A stretch of 64,000 nucleotides of DNA, from contig CALGGR010000308.1 of assembly GCA_937915755.1 (NCBI GenBank), positions 1 to 64,000 of the forward strand, in the 5' to 3' direction. Each line of letters begins with the position of its first letter. Position 1 is the stretch's first letter. This document shows positions 36,465 through 45,385 of the stretch, one piece after another. The notes beneath the pieces are model-generated. The model was not told the DNA's origin, ran no database searches, and saw only the letters and a program-made list of their open reading frames with translations. The translations under genes were made by a program, and so were the position numbers. This DNA is from an uncultured Fretibacterium sp. GTDB taxonomy: Bacteria > Synergistota > Synergistia > Synergistales > Aminobacteriaceae.

Positions 36465-37628
36465 CTACAGTTCCGCGCTGAGAATCATAACCGGGTTGTT
36501 AGCTTTCATCATTGTGAGCGAGGGAGCAAGAGGCTTTGACGCAATGGCTGAAATCTGAACGGCCTCGAAATTTTCCCATTCACGTATAATTCCGTAAGCT
36601 TCCGTGAATGTCTCAAGAGTTACACACGCAATCACAACACGAACAGGCTTCTTCAAGGCTGGCAGTATCCCTGGCATCTCACCATCAGAGCCGCCTATGA
36701 ATACGTGCGAGGGCTTCGGCAATTCCCCAATGACATCGAGTGCGCGTGAACTATGGACAGTTATATTATGGAGGTGAAAGCGTGAGGCATTCCGCGAAAT
36801 CAGGCTTGCTGCTACGGGATTGCGCTCTACAGCGTGGATGTCAGCAAAAGGGAACTCGTTTCCAGCTCCAACGCTTATGCTCCCGGAACCTGCCCCAATG
36901 TCCCAGAATACAGCCTCAGGAAAAAGCTCAAGCCTCGAAATTATCACTGAACGCACTGACTCATTCGTCATCACTATATCAGGCTCGCGAAGGAAATCCC
37001 TGTCCCTCAAGTGCAAACGCTCTGGAATGTATGGCTCGTTATTGCGTATAAGGATTATCGAGGGTGAAGGAAATTCAACGCCAGCGAAATCTCCGGGCTT
37101 TCCGAATGAAACACTCTCATCTTCCGAGCCCAGGCATGAGCCGATTACAACGTCAACGCAATCAATGCAGCTTAACTTTTCACACGCCCATGAAGGCGAG
37201 ATATTTTTGTCGCAGAAAAGGATCGTGATTCTTCTGCGTTCCACCGTTGTGAGGAACTTTGCGGGATTTAATGCCCTGCCATGCCCTGAGAGTATTGTAG
37301 CGTCATGCCATGTCTCACCGGCTTTAGCGCACAGAGCCTGAAGCGAGCTTATTCCCGGCAAGACTGTGATGTCCGGGTAATGCTTCATGATTATGAGCAT
37401 CAGGCTGAACATTCCAGGGTCTCCTGAAACGAGAATGACAATCCTTCCTGACTCTTCCGAAATTTCACGCCACCTCATTATGTCGATGACTCTTTTTCCT
37501 GCGGGAATCAGTGAATGCAATCTCTTGTCGGCAAATATAACGTCAGCAGAATCTATCGCGTCACTCACTTCGGGAGTAATCTGCGACAATGCACCCGTTC
37601 CAGCCCCGGCAACAATAATCTCACGCAT
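36465..37628 (-). CDS. cbiET: Precorrin-6Y C5,15-methyltransferase/decarboxylase (CbiE-CbiT)
   Basis: A 387-residue fusion of the CbiE tetrapyrrole methylase (1-200: IIVAGAGTGALSQITPEV and VSGDPGMFSL) and the CbiT class I methyltransferase (210-387: DIGAGSGSISVGAG). It methylates C5 and C15 and decarboxylates the corrin side chain during cobalamin synthesis. ATG 37628 overlaps the end of cbiD; an in-frame ATG at 37658 is also possible. It is the third gene of cbiC-cbiD-cbiET. Confidence 0.92.
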   Translation of the reverse strand: MREIIVAGAGTGALSQITPEVSDAIDSADVIFADKRLHSLIPAGKRVIDIMRWREISEESGRIVILVSGDPGMFSLMLIIMKHYPDITVLPGISSLQALCAKAGETWHDATILSGHGRALNPAKFLTTVERRRITILFCDKNISPSWACEKLSCIDCVDVVIGSCLGSEDESVSFGKPGDFAGVEFPSPSIILIRNNEPYIPERLHLRDRDFLREPDIVMTNESVRSVIISRLELFPEAVFWDIGAGSGSISVGAGNEFPFADIHAVERNPVAASLISRNASRFHLHNITVHSSRALDVIGELPKPSHVFIGGSDGEMPGILPALKKPVRVVIACVTLETFTEAYGIIREWENFEAVQISAIASKPLAPSLTMMKANNPVMILSAEL

Positions 37629-38679
37629 ACCCAAGAATTTTCCCCTCGCTGTCAACAAAAACTGCGCTAACCTTCATGGCCATATTGATTCTCTCCTCAC
37701 ATTTCCGAGAAATTATTTCGGCAATATTATTCCACACACCGAAAAATCCTTCAGCCCTCACAATTTCAACTGCTTCATTCGTTGTGTTGCTGTGATAAAC
37801 CCGGCTGACAAGTTCACGTTTTGCTCCCGTGAGTGCGAGGTGAGTGCAGAGAGCTTCAAGCCTTCCGTCAGCGATTTTGCTGTGAGTGTTGAATGAGCCA
37901 GACGCGATTTTGAGGAGCTTTCCGGGATGTCCGCAGATTGTTACGTTAGTGAAGCCAAGTTTTGCGGCCTCATCGAGTACATGGCCGGGGTAATTTCCGC
38001 ACTGAATTACGTTCTTACCCTCAACGTTGAAAATCTTCCGCGTGAACTTCTCCCCTGTCCCGGCAAACGCAACGTATATCTCTCTGAAACCCAGCGAGCG
38101 TATCATTTTGAGTTCGAGGGTCAGGGAGTCCAGGAGTGCCTGCTCATTCATGGGCTTCACGATCCCTGTTGTTCCGAGTATAGAAAGTCCGCCGATTATT
38201 CCGAGTCGTGGGTTGAAGGTACGTTTTGCGATTTCCTGACCGTTTGGGATTGCGATTGTGATTCGCAGGGATTGAGACGGGATTACTTCACGGACTGCGA
38301 TGCGGATCATCTCACGGGGAACTGGATTGATTGCGGGCTGACCTTGCGGAATTTTCAGGCCGGGAAGCGTAACAATCCCGACACCTTCACCGGCAACAAA
38401 CGTAATCCTGTCCTCCCCGTCAGCAATCTCAACACGTGCAAGAACTTTAACGCCGTCAGTAACGTCCCCTTTGTCGTCCCCTGCGTCCTTGATTACACCG
38501 AAGTACTCACCCTCGCGAAAAGTATCAAGATGAAACTCGAGGCCATCAAGATTCCTGACTGTTACAATTTCTGGGAATGAGCCTGAGACAAGATGTAATG
38601 CTGAGGCTTTAGCTGCACCGGCGGCGCAAGTTCCTGTTGTTATTCCAGTCCGTAGAGGATTGCGTTGATTATGGCACAA
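37621..38679 (-). CDS. cbiD: Cobalt-precorrin-5B C1-methyltransferase CbiD
   Basis: A 352-residue CbiD of the anaerobic pathway. The N-terminal signature LRTGITTGTCAAGAAKAS is present, followed by GDVTDG and NPVPREMI. It overlaps cbiC by 40 nt and cbiET by 8 nt, so translation is tightly coupled. CbiD is specific to the early-cobalt (anaerobic) route, in keeping with the anaerobic character of the window. Confidence 0.96.
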   Translation of the reverse strand: MCHNQRNPLRTGITTGTCAAGAAKASALHLVSGSFPEIVTVRNLDGLEFHLDTFREGEYFGVIKDAGDDKGDVTDGVKVLARVEIADGEDRITFVAGEGVGIVTLPGLKIPQGQPAINPVPREMIRIAVREVIPSQSLRITIAIPNGQEIAKRTFNPRLGIIGGLSILGTTGIVKPMNEQALLDSLTLELKMIRSLGFREIYVAFAGTGEKFTRKIFNVEGKNVIQCGNYPGHVLDEAAKLGFTNVTICGHPGKLLKIASGSFNTHSKIADGRLEALCTHLALTGAKRELVSRVYHSNTTNEAVEIVRAEGFFGVWNNIAEIISRKCEERINMAMKVSAVFVDSEGKILGYA

Positions 38680-39245
38680 GCTACGGTAGTGCCGCCCTTC
38701 TTGTCATGAGCAATGATGCTTGGGATTGACGTCAGTGAGGCGAGCATTCTCTTTGCCTCGATTACGTTCACGAAGCCTACGGGGACTCCGATAACGAATG
38801 CGGGATCAGCACGGCCATCACAGATTAGCTCACACAGACGGATCAGAGCGGTCGGAGCGTTTCCGATTGCGTAGATTGCTGACGGGTATTCACTCACCGA
38901 ACGTTCCATGCTTACGATTGAGCGGGTAACTTTCCGGTCTTCTGCTTCGGCTTTGACATCGTCATCTGCGACATGACAGACGATTTTCACGCCGTAACGT
39001 TTCGAGATTCCAGCCTCTAACATGAGAGTATCTGTGATTATCGGTGTACCGGAAAGGATTGCCTCACGCGCAATATTCACGGCATTTGGCGAGAATGTGA
39101 GGTTATGAAGGAAGTCGAAATCGGCTGTTGCGTGGATAACGCGTTTTATGACGGGAAGGTTTTCGGGGGGGCATAAAAAGTCTCCGATAACATCATTGAT
39201 TATCCTCATGCTTTCGCGTTCGATTTCGTCAGGTTGTAGTATCAT
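38640..39245 (-). CDS. cbiC: Precorrin-8X methylmutase CbiC
   Basis: A 201-residue CbiC/CobH. The catalytic His region is RVIHATADFDFLHNL; the substrate region SGTPIITDTLMLEAGI and the end AHDKKGGTTVACAIINA fit the family. It moves a methyl from C11 to C12 of the corrin ring. First gene of the small cobalamin cluster; no cobalamin riboswitch is seen upstream. Confidence 0.96.
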   Translation of the reverse strand: MILQPDEIERESMRIINDVIGDFLCPPENLPVIKRVIHATADFDFLHNLTFSPNAVNIAREAILSGTPIITDTLMLEAGISKRYGVKIVCHVADDDVKAEAEDRKVTRSIVSMERSVSEYPSAIYAIGNAPTALIRLCELICDGRADPAFVIGVPVGFVNVIEAKRMLASLTSIPSIIAHDKKGGTTVACAIINAILYGLE

Positions 39246-39261
39246 GAGTATTATTCACCTT

Positions 39262-40461
39262 TTAATATGCCGGAACATAGGCCAAAGCTCTCGTATTCAC
39301 CGTGTCAAGCTCGGAATATGCCCTGTCCCTGATCTCAACTATATATACGTTTCTTGCTGACGGCCTGTGAAGTCCCGGCGAGATATTCAGGATTTGATTC
39401 CCGAACGGTATTGCTTGAACCCGCCCTAGATTCTGGAGCAGCTGTACTCTCGGCATTTCGTCAACAGGCTGCGGCATAACGTCAACAGCCCTCTTGAACC
39501 ATTCGTAGAGCGCGATAGCCCTTCCCGCCGCAACAGGATCGCTGACCATCATTGCCCGCGTTCTCCATAGCATTCTCCGTGTCTCAATGAATCCTCCGAG
39601 ACTAGCAAGCATTATGTTCTGGTCGGCAAAAATCATTCCTCGACATGAAAGATACATTTCGTCGGGTTCTGAGACGTTCCAGAGCCTCCAGCTCGTCCGT
39701 AATCGCATGAAGTTCCGCCAAATTTCCCGCGCACCCATGCTCCCCATGAACGAAATCACGACTCCTGCCTGTTCACCCTCGAAGCTCTCGATTTCCTCCG
39801 ACATCATGTAGTAGCTGTCTCTTGCCGAAGCGTCCGTCCAGTAAGGCATAGGCATGAAGCCCTCGCTGTCGAGAAGTGCATAGCATATTTTCGCCTCACG
39901 TTCCTGATTGACTGTGAAGCGGCTCGCGGCAAGTGCGATTCTCTTTTCACGTGGGTAAAGCCTCTTTGCATAATCCGCGAATGCCTGGCACCTGTAATCC
40001 CTGTACATGTCGAGCGCGAATATGTTGCTGACCGGACGGCCTCCCCTGTCGATCAGGACGTTCTCACCGCCCGCAAGCATAAGAGGCACATTAGCTCCCG
40101 CAAAACGTGAGACGAGGATTTTGTCGGCTTCTTGCGAATGCGTAAAGCTCATTACTGCGACTGTATGAGGATTTGTAGTATCGCTTCGGCTCGGGAGGTC
40201 TTCACTCTCTGGGATGAGGACGAATTTCACATCATGGCCTCCGATCCCGTTGCTGCTCTCGGAGATTTCGCGTTCACACCATGTCAGAGCTGTCTTTATG
40301 GATTTTCCTGGCTCATTGTCCCAGCCATTTGAAGGAGGTACGACAAGGACGTTCCATACCCAGTCATGATGCCTTTCGTCAGGTGACTGAAGCGGGAACG
40401 CCCTCTCAACTGTGGTTGTAAGGCATAAAATAATTACGAGTAACGCAAAGATTTTACGCAT
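39262..40461 (-). CDS. Periplasmic ligand-binding protein (type I, LivJ-like)
   Basis: A 399-residue exported protein (signal: RKIFALLVIILCLTTTVERA). Its order of strands and helices resembles the amino-acid ABC binding-protein fold: VWNVLVVPPSNGWDNEPGKS, a lobe with VAVMSFTHSQEADKIL, and KRIALAASRFTVNQERE. No ABC permease or ATPase is nearby. It sits 12 nt after skp and 17 nt before cbiC, so it is transcribed with the cobalamin genes; a corrinoid-related or sensory role is possible but unproven. Confidence 0.6.
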   Translation of the reverse strand: MRKIFALLVIILCLTTTVERAFPLQSPDERHHDWVWNVLVVPPSNGWDNEPGKSIKTALTWCEREISESSNGIGGHDVKFVLIPESEDLPSRSDTTNPHTVAVMSFTHSQEADKILVSRFAGANVPLMLAGGENVLIDRGGRPVSNIFALDMYRDYRCQAFADYAKRLYPREKRIALAASRFTVNQEREAKICYALLDSEGFMPMPYWTDASARDSYYMMSEEIESFEGEQAGVVISFMGSMGAREIWRNFMRLRTSWRLWNVSEPDEMYLSCRGMIFADQNIMLASLGGFIETRRMLWRTRAMMVSDPVAAGRAIALYEWFKRAVDVMPQPVDEMPRVQLLQNLGRVQAIPFGNQILNISPGLHRPSARNVYIVEIRDRAYSELDTVNTRALAYVPAY

Positions 40462-40472
40462 AACATTTGTGA

Positions 40473-40952
40473 TTATTTCTTGCGTGATAACTGCTGTATA
40501 ACGTCCTGAGTGATGTCAACTCCGCCGATGAGTACAACGAACTTGTCCAGAACAAGCGTGAGTTTCCTCTTCACTGCAACTTCGCGCACAGCCTGCTCAC
40601 AATCCCTGTAAATCGGAGCCATAAGCTTCTGCTCTTCCTGTGCAAGCTCCATTCTCTTAGCCTGCACTGCCTGAGCTTTCTTCGCTGTGTCAGTCTCTTT
40701 GTCGGCTGCAACCTTTGCCTCGTTCTCTTTCTGGCGGGCAATCTCGGCTAACTTCTGACGTGCCTGATTGAGCCCCGGGTGGTTGTCGAGGATAAGGCCT
40801 CTGTCGACGATTCCGACGAAATCTGCGTTTGCTGGTACTGCAGGTGATGCCGTGGCTGCTGCTTTCTTTGCGGCGGCTGAAGCTGATACTGCGAGGCTCA
40901 TTACGAGAAGCGATACTGTGAGTGCAAGTAAGATGATTTTCTTTGCTGACAT
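40473..40952 (-). CDS. skp: OmpH/Skp-like periplasmic chaperone
   Basis: A 159-residue secreted protein (KIILLALTVSLLVMSLAVSA), then a small head domain (FVGIVDRGLILDNHPGLNQ) and a long helical hairpin rich in Lys, Glu and Ala. This matches OmpH/Skp, which carries unfolded outer-membrane proteins across the periplasm. ATG 40952 is preferred; TTG 40961 lies too close to GGAGG. The promoter-like element shared with tat lies 74 bp upstream. Confidence 0.82.
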   Translation of the reverse strand: MSAKKIILLALTVSLLVMSLAVSASAAAKKAAATASPAVPANADFVGIVDRGLILDNHPGLNQARQKLAEIARQKENEAKVAADKETDTAKKAQAVQAKRMELAQEEQKLMAPIYRDCEQAVREVAVKRKLTLVLDKFVVLIGGVDITQDVIQQLSRKK

Positions 40953-41025
40953 TACTAACAAATTCCTCCTGATTTCTTTTTGATGCCTTGTTAAACAGTA
41001 TGTATTCTAACATTCAGTTTCGAGG

Positions 41026-41056
41026 ATTATAGCACACTTAACTTAATTTAGTGCAA
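41026..41056 (-). promoter_or_regulatory. Promoter-like element, copy 3 of 3 (skp)
   Basis: On the minus strand TTGCAC (41051-41056), a 19-nt spacer TAAATTAAGTTAAGTGTGC and a perfect TATAAT (41026-41031) precede skp. The spacer and both hexamers match the copies at 4292 and 1222 closely. It is the best -35 of the three. Confidence 0.65.
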
Positions 41057-41057
41057 G

Positions 41058-41705
41058 CTACCATATGAAGTTTGATTTCAGCATTTCTCCGTTGTCAATG
41101 AGAATATCCTCGCCTGTGATTGAGTGGTTCAGCACCGTTAGATACCATGCTAAATCCGCAATCTCCTCCGGCTTTGCCCACTTCCCAAGAAGCGTCTCGT
41201 TCCTCACTGCCGTGTAGAGTGTCTTATCTTCGAGAATATGACGGTTCATTGGAGTGATTACACCGCCGGGGGATATACTGTTGCAGATTATTCCGCGCTT
41301 GGCAAGATTAAGGGCCAGGTTCTTCATGTAACCTATTATTCCCGCCTTGCTTGCAACATAAAGTGGAAACTCCGAACCATTCCGCGCTGAGGCTGAAGCA
41401 ATGAATAGCACCGAGCGCAGAACCGGGCTTTCGAGAAAATGATCAACAAAGCGAATTGCCCCCTTCAAATTCACGTCGATGGCCTCTTCCTCTTTGATTG
41501 TACCTGCACTGTTAATGACGATTTCAGGATTTGGCAATGCGGGAAACTCGCCGTCCTTTATGTCATGGATAATATGACGATAGCATGGATGGTTAATCGT
41601 TGAGCCTGCAACATCAAAGCCTGTAACTTCAGCACCCTCGCTGAGAAATTTTTGGGCTGTTGCATGGCCAATGCCGCTTGAACTTCCGCTGACAAATACG
41701 ATCAT
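41058..41705 (-). CDS. Short-chain dehydrogenase/reductase
   Basis: A 215-residue classical SDR. The cofactor loop is VSGSSSGIGHATA; NSAG gives the conserved Asn motif, ASAS the catalytic Ser and YVASK the Tyr-Lys pair. The acceptor is unknown; 3-oxoacyl or sugar-like substrates are common for this size. It overlaps the upstream transporter by 4 nt (ATGA), so it lies under the same probable preQ1 switch, which hints at a link with queuosine-precursor handling but does not prove it. Confidence 0.85.
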   Translation of the reverse strand: MIVFVSGSSSGIGHATAQKFLSEGAEVTGFDVAGSTINHPCYRHIIHDIKDGEFPALPNPEIVINSAGTIKEEEAIDVNLKGAIRFVDHFLESPVLRSVLFIASASARNGSEFPLYVASKAGIIGYMKNLALNLAKRGIICNSISPGGVITPMNRHILEDKTLYTAVRNETLLGKWAKPEEIADLAWYLTVLNHSITGEDILIDNGEMLKSNFIW

Positions 41706-42412
41706 GCTTCCCTCGCAATTAAGCCGTTATAGAGAAGTCCTCTTGCAAGGCTGTAACCCAATGGCGAGAAAAATACTTCAAACATAAGCTCAAGAAACGC
41801 TCCTGTCAAAGCGCATGTGAAGCACTGAAGCAAAGTCCAGCCGAAGAATGTCTTGCTTACGAGAAGGGCGAAAATCAAATTATCCGCGAATTGTGCAACG
41901 AATGTCGAGACATAGGCGCGTATCGCAAAGCTCCCGAAGCCCTGTGTCCTCGTCAAACGTCTTCCAATGTCGTGGTTGATGAAGTTGTTTATTGCCGCCG
42001 AAGATATGAACGCTATGGAGCTTCCCAGCAATATGAACCATGTTCCTCCGAAAGTATGATCCAGCGCAGCATTCAAAATCTTTTCACTGCCCTCAACAAA
42101 GCTCTCTCCCCAAACGCCTGGAATACAGCTCGCAGCAAAGAAAATTCCCGCCATAAGCAAATTCATCAGGAGTGCAGCGAATGACAGCATCGTCGCAGCC
42201 TTTGGACCGTAGCTCTGAGTCAGAATGTCCATCGAAAGGAACGTGAGCCACGAAAAAAGAATCCCGCAGTCCAGCGCAAGCCATTCAACGCCGGTGTCGA
42301 TGCTCTTGTTCGCCAAGAGATTCATTCCGACAACGGAAAGGAAAAGCAGCGATACAACTAACGGATTAGCAGAACGCAGTAAACTTTGAAGGTCATAAAG
42401 AAATTTTTTCAA
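41702..42412 (-). CDS. yhhQ: Queuosine-precursor transporter, YhhQ/VUT family
   Basis: A 236-residue protein with six membrane segments of the VUT (vitamin uptake transporter) group. The family features DILTQSYGPKAATMLSF and NFINHDIGRRLTRTQGF are visible. YhhQ-type proteins take up preQ0 or preQ1 for queuosine tRNA modification. TTG 42412 is the start, with AAGGAG 9 nt upstream lying inside a probable preQ1-I aptamer. Confidence 0.85.
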   Translation of the reverse strand: MKKFLYDLQSLLRSANPLVVSLLFLSVVGMNLLANKSIDTGVEWLALDCGILFSWLTFLSMDILTQSYGPKAATMLSFAALLMNLLMAGIFFAASCIPGVWGESFVEGSEKILNAALDHTFGGTWFILLGSSIAFISSAAINNFINHDIGRRLTRTQGFGSFAIRAYVSTFVAQFADNLIFALLVSKTFFGWTLLQCFTCALTGAFLELMFEVFFSPLGYSLARGLLYNGLIAREA

Positions 42413-42421
42413 GATTAGATT

Positions 42422-42458
42422 CTCCTTGTTTTTTTGAGGTGGTTTTCAAGAGACACCT
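42422..42458 (-). promoter_or_regulatory. Probable preQ1-I riboswitch
   Basis: On the minus strand a 37-nt segment forms P1 AGGTG/CACCT around a 12-nt loop and continues CAAAAAAACAAGGAG, very like the A-rich tail of known preQ1-I aptamers. Loop bases CTCTTG can pair with CAAGGAG, forming the P2 pseudoknot and hiding the ribosome site of yhhQ. The family match with a queuosine-precursor transporter supports it. Expected outcome: translation off when preQ1 is high. It begins at the priA stop codon. Confidence 0.65.
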
Positions 42459-44211
42459 ATTCACTCACTACTGTAATTTTAATGTACTGCTTCTTTGTGT
42501 TCCTGAGGAAAATTTTAGGCTCAAGAATTTTCCTGACAGCCTCAAGCGATTCTGTGCTTACGTACAAAGGCTGGTCATCTTCGCCCGGATCCATCACGAA
42601 AATCCCAGCGTCCATGAGAGAATCCATAATTTCCTCGCGCAGTATTTTACCACTGCATTCAACCTCGACAATATATCCGTATGGCGGCAACATGAAGTCC
42701 CGCCTTGTCCTAAGCTCGTCATTGATGAACCTCGTCCAGCCCCCTGCGAGAAATTCCGCGAGCCTCATTCCTTTTCGACGAGCCTGAATGAGAATTTTGC
42801 GGTCAGAATCGCGTGTCCTTCCGCGCCAATAAGACTCAAGGAGCATGCTGTAGACGTTGAAGCGGTTTGTGTGTTCCGGCCTCCAAAGCTCCGAGTCCAA
42901 GTCCAGCCATGCAACAAGCGAAGGGTCAATCTTTCCGCATAGTTCCAGCCCTCTTTTTGTCGACAATATCAATCCCTTCATGGCCGAAATCTCCGAGTAC
43001 TCATCATAAATGTGAACGTCAGGAAAATACTTCCCTGCAATCTTCGCGAGAGTATCAAGTCCAGGCCTCTTTCCCGAAAGAAAGTCATAGCCGCATTTCT
43101 CGCACTTTGGCGGCAAATCTCGAATCATTCCGCAGTGCCGGCACTTCATGAGATTCCCGTCATTCCGTGACTGCATTACCCCTCCGCATTTTGGACACTT
43201 AACGGATTCCCCGCAGTTCTCGCAGAAGACCTCCGATGATTCACCCGTCCTGTTGAGTAGCCATATGACATTATGACCCTGCCCAAGCTCCTTGTGAGTC
43301 CGGCTGGTCAGCGTGTAAGTCAGCGGGATAGTTCCCTTGATGCCGTCAATCCTCTCTTTCCGTGAATGATGAATGTCAGCGAGGACTATGTTCTTTCGTT
43401 CCGGCCTTAGAACTTCGCGGGGGCGAGTGCGGATGTGAGTCTTAAGCGACGGGATTCGTCCTGCCAGAATAAGCTCGGCTTTAAGGAACACTGCCCTGTG
43501 TCCTGCGATGCTTCTTGCCGAAAGATTGAGGGTGTAGGGGATTATGTACGCGGGATTTGCCTCATCCTCAACGATGATTTTCTCTGGTACAAGCGGCACA
43601 AACACTCCTCCGGGCGGTGCGACGACGATTCTAACTTTGCCTGAGTGAATCGCCTTCCATGCCTCCCAGAGCTTCGGGCTTTCTGAAGACCATAATATCG
43701 CTTGAGACTTTAACGCTTCAGGAAGGGACGTGAAAAATGATTTTGCCTCGTCCTTCTTTGGAAAGAGAATCAGCGTACGAAGGTTTGAATCTAGTTCGTC
43801 AAGAAAAAAATTAACCCGCTCGCTGTCAAACGGGTTAAAGAAATCTCGCTCGTTGAAACTTCTTGATGACATCTCATATTCGGGGGGAGGATTGACTTTC
43901 TCGCCCGTGTAAAATGCTGAAGGTAACGCAGCTTTCAGTGCCTTACTCATTCCGCACATGATGACCCTCGATGACCACACGGCCAAGTCCCAAACGTCAG
44001 GGCTGATTACCATGCTGTCATCAATCACTCCTTCGATGGGCTTGACCGTAACATTAGGCGGGAGTTTTGCTTTCGACTGACCGAGTACAAACCCTGTATA
44101 TTTCGTCCTCACAACCTCAACGATTACTCTTGTGCCAGCTCGAAGCTCTGTGTCGCTTTCGTATGTGAGCGAGTCGATTCCTACTTCTGGAACGGAAACG
44201 TCAACCAGCAA
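42457..44211 (-). CDS. priA: Primosomal protein PriA, helicase motifs lost
   Basis: A 584-residue PriA, shorter than the usual 730 or so. The N-terminal 3'-end-binding domain (VDVSVPEVGIDSLTYE) and the eight zinc cysteines (CENCGESVKCPKCGG, CRHCG, CEKCG) are kept. Walker A is replaced by LFPKKDEAKSFF, and Walker B reads VEDEANPAYI in place of DEEH. So it probably binds stalled forks and recruits DnaB loading factors without unwinding DNA. ATPase-dead PriA is known in Actinobacteria. It overlaps coaBC by 11 nt. Confidence 0.85.
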   Translation of the reverse strand: MLVDVSVPEVGIDSLTYESDTELRAGTRVIVEVVRTKYTGFVLGQSKAKLPPNVTVKPIEGVIDDSMVISPDVWDLAVWSSRVIMCGMSKALKAALPSAFYTGEKVNPPPEYEMSSRSFNERDFFNPFDSERVNFFLDELDSNLRTLILFPKKDEAKSFFTSLPEALKSQAILWSSESPKLWEAWKAIHSGKVRIVVAPPGGVFVPLVPEKIIVEDEANPAYIIPYTLNLSARSIAGHRAVFLKAELILAGRIPSLKTHIRTRPREVLRPERKNIVLADIHHSRKERIDGIKGTIPLTYTLTSRTHKELGQGHNVIWLLNRTGESSEVFCENCGESVKCPKCGGVMQSRNDGNLMKCRHCGMIRDLPPKCEKCGYDFLSGKRPGLDTLAKIAGKYFPDVHIYDEYSEISAMKGLILSTKRGLELCGKIDPSLVAWLDLDSELWRPEHTNRFNVYSMLLESYWRGRTRDSDRKILIQARRKGMRLAEFLAGGWTRFINDELRTRRDFMLPPYGYIVEVECSGKILREEIMDSLMDAGIFVMDPGEDDQPLYVSTESLEAVRKILEPKIFLRNTKKQYIKITVVSE

Positions 44212-45385
44212 TTAACTCGCTCCAAATGTCGAACGCAATATCTTCCTTCAGCCCCGAAAATACTCTCTCATCACCATCGCGGGGAATAAGCCTGAGAGTG
44301 TTTGTGTCCGCCGCAAAACCTGAACCTTTTCCCGTAACGTCATTTGCGAGAATGTAGTCTAGATTCTTCCGTGCTAACTTCTCGCGGGCATTCACTGTGA
44401 TGTTGTCGGTCTCAGCGGCAAATCCTACGAGTATCTGGCCATCACGTTTGAGCCTTCCTGCTTCTGCGGAAATGTCGGGGTTCTGTACAAGTTCGAGGGT
44501 CAAAGTGTCCTTGCCTTCACGCTTCAATTTTCGCGGAGCAATCTCTTTTACCCTGTAATCACCGACAGCAGCAGCCTTAACCACGAAATCAGCCCATGAA
44601 AGATTCTCCCTCACGGCCTCAAGCATATCGCGCGCTGACTTAACGTGAACGACATCAATCCCATAAGCGTCAACATCGACAGGTCCAGCGATAATCCTCA
44701 CGTTTGCGCCTCTGTACCATGCTGAACGAGCCATAGCTGCGCCCATCTTTCCGGTTGAAGGGTTTGAGATGTAGCGCACTGGGTCAATGTACTCATGTGT
44801 AGGCCCGGCTGTAACGAGAACGTTCTTCCCGGCCATGTCGTTTGGTGCGAGTGCCTTGAAAATCTCGTGCATAATCTCGTGAGGCTCCGGCATTCTTCCG
44901 CGCCCAGAATCACCGCAGGCCAATGCTCCCGATGATGGTTCAACGACTCTAAGCCCCCGCGATTTCAGCGTCGCAATGTTTGACTGAGTAGCTGGGTTAG
45001 CGTACATGTTCTCATTCATTGCGGGAAAAACGAGGACGGGGCATGTCGAAGCTACGACTGCTGACGTAAGGAGATTGTCGGCGAGGCCATGCGCGATTTT
45101 TGCGAGGGTGTTGGCTGTGCAAGGCGCAATGACCATCACCTCAGCCCACTGGGACAGCTTTATGTGAGGTATCCTCCCGTCAAAATCATCATCACCCCAG
45201 ACTTTTCGTCCTGAGAGAGTTTCGAGTGCCATTGGAGCGACGAAATTCTTTGCCGACTCTGTGAGAATGATCTCGGTCTCGCAGTCTGCTTTGCGAATCA
45301 GCCGGACCAACGCGGGAATCTTGTAGGCCGCAATGCCTCCTGTTATTCCGAGCAAGATTCTGCGGCCATTCTTCCAGCTGCTCAT
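44201..45385 (-). CDS. coaBC: Phosphopantothenoylcysteine synthetase/decarboxylase
   Basis: A 394-residue bifunctional CoA enzyme. The FMN-dependent CoaC domain has ITGGIAAYKIPALVR and FPAMNENMYANPATQ plus ACGDSGRGRM. The CoaB domain has VTAGPTHEYIDPVRYISN, AVGDYR and ILVGFAAETDN. It makes 4'-phosphopantetheine from phosphopantothenate and cysteine in two steps. It overlaps rpoZ by 4 nt. Confidence 0.97.
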   Translation of the reverse strand: MSSWKNGRRILLGITGGIAAYKIPALVRLIRKADCETEIILTESAKNFVAPMALETLSGRKVWGDDDFDGRIPHIKLSQWAEVMVIAPCTANTLAKIAHGLADNLLTSAVVASTCPVLVFPAMNENMYANPATQSNIATLKSRGLRVVEPSSGALACGDSGRGRMPEPHEIMHEIFKALAPNDMAGKNVLVTAGPTHEYIDPVRYISNPSTGKMGAAMARSAWYRGANVRIIAGPVDVDAYGIDVVHVKSARDMLEAVRENLSWADFVVKAAAVGDYRVKEIAPRKLKREGKDTLTLELVQNPDISAEAGRLKRDGQILVGFAAETDNITVNAREKLARKNLDYILANDVTGKGSGFAADTNTLRLIPRDGDERVFSGLKEDIAFDIWSELIAG

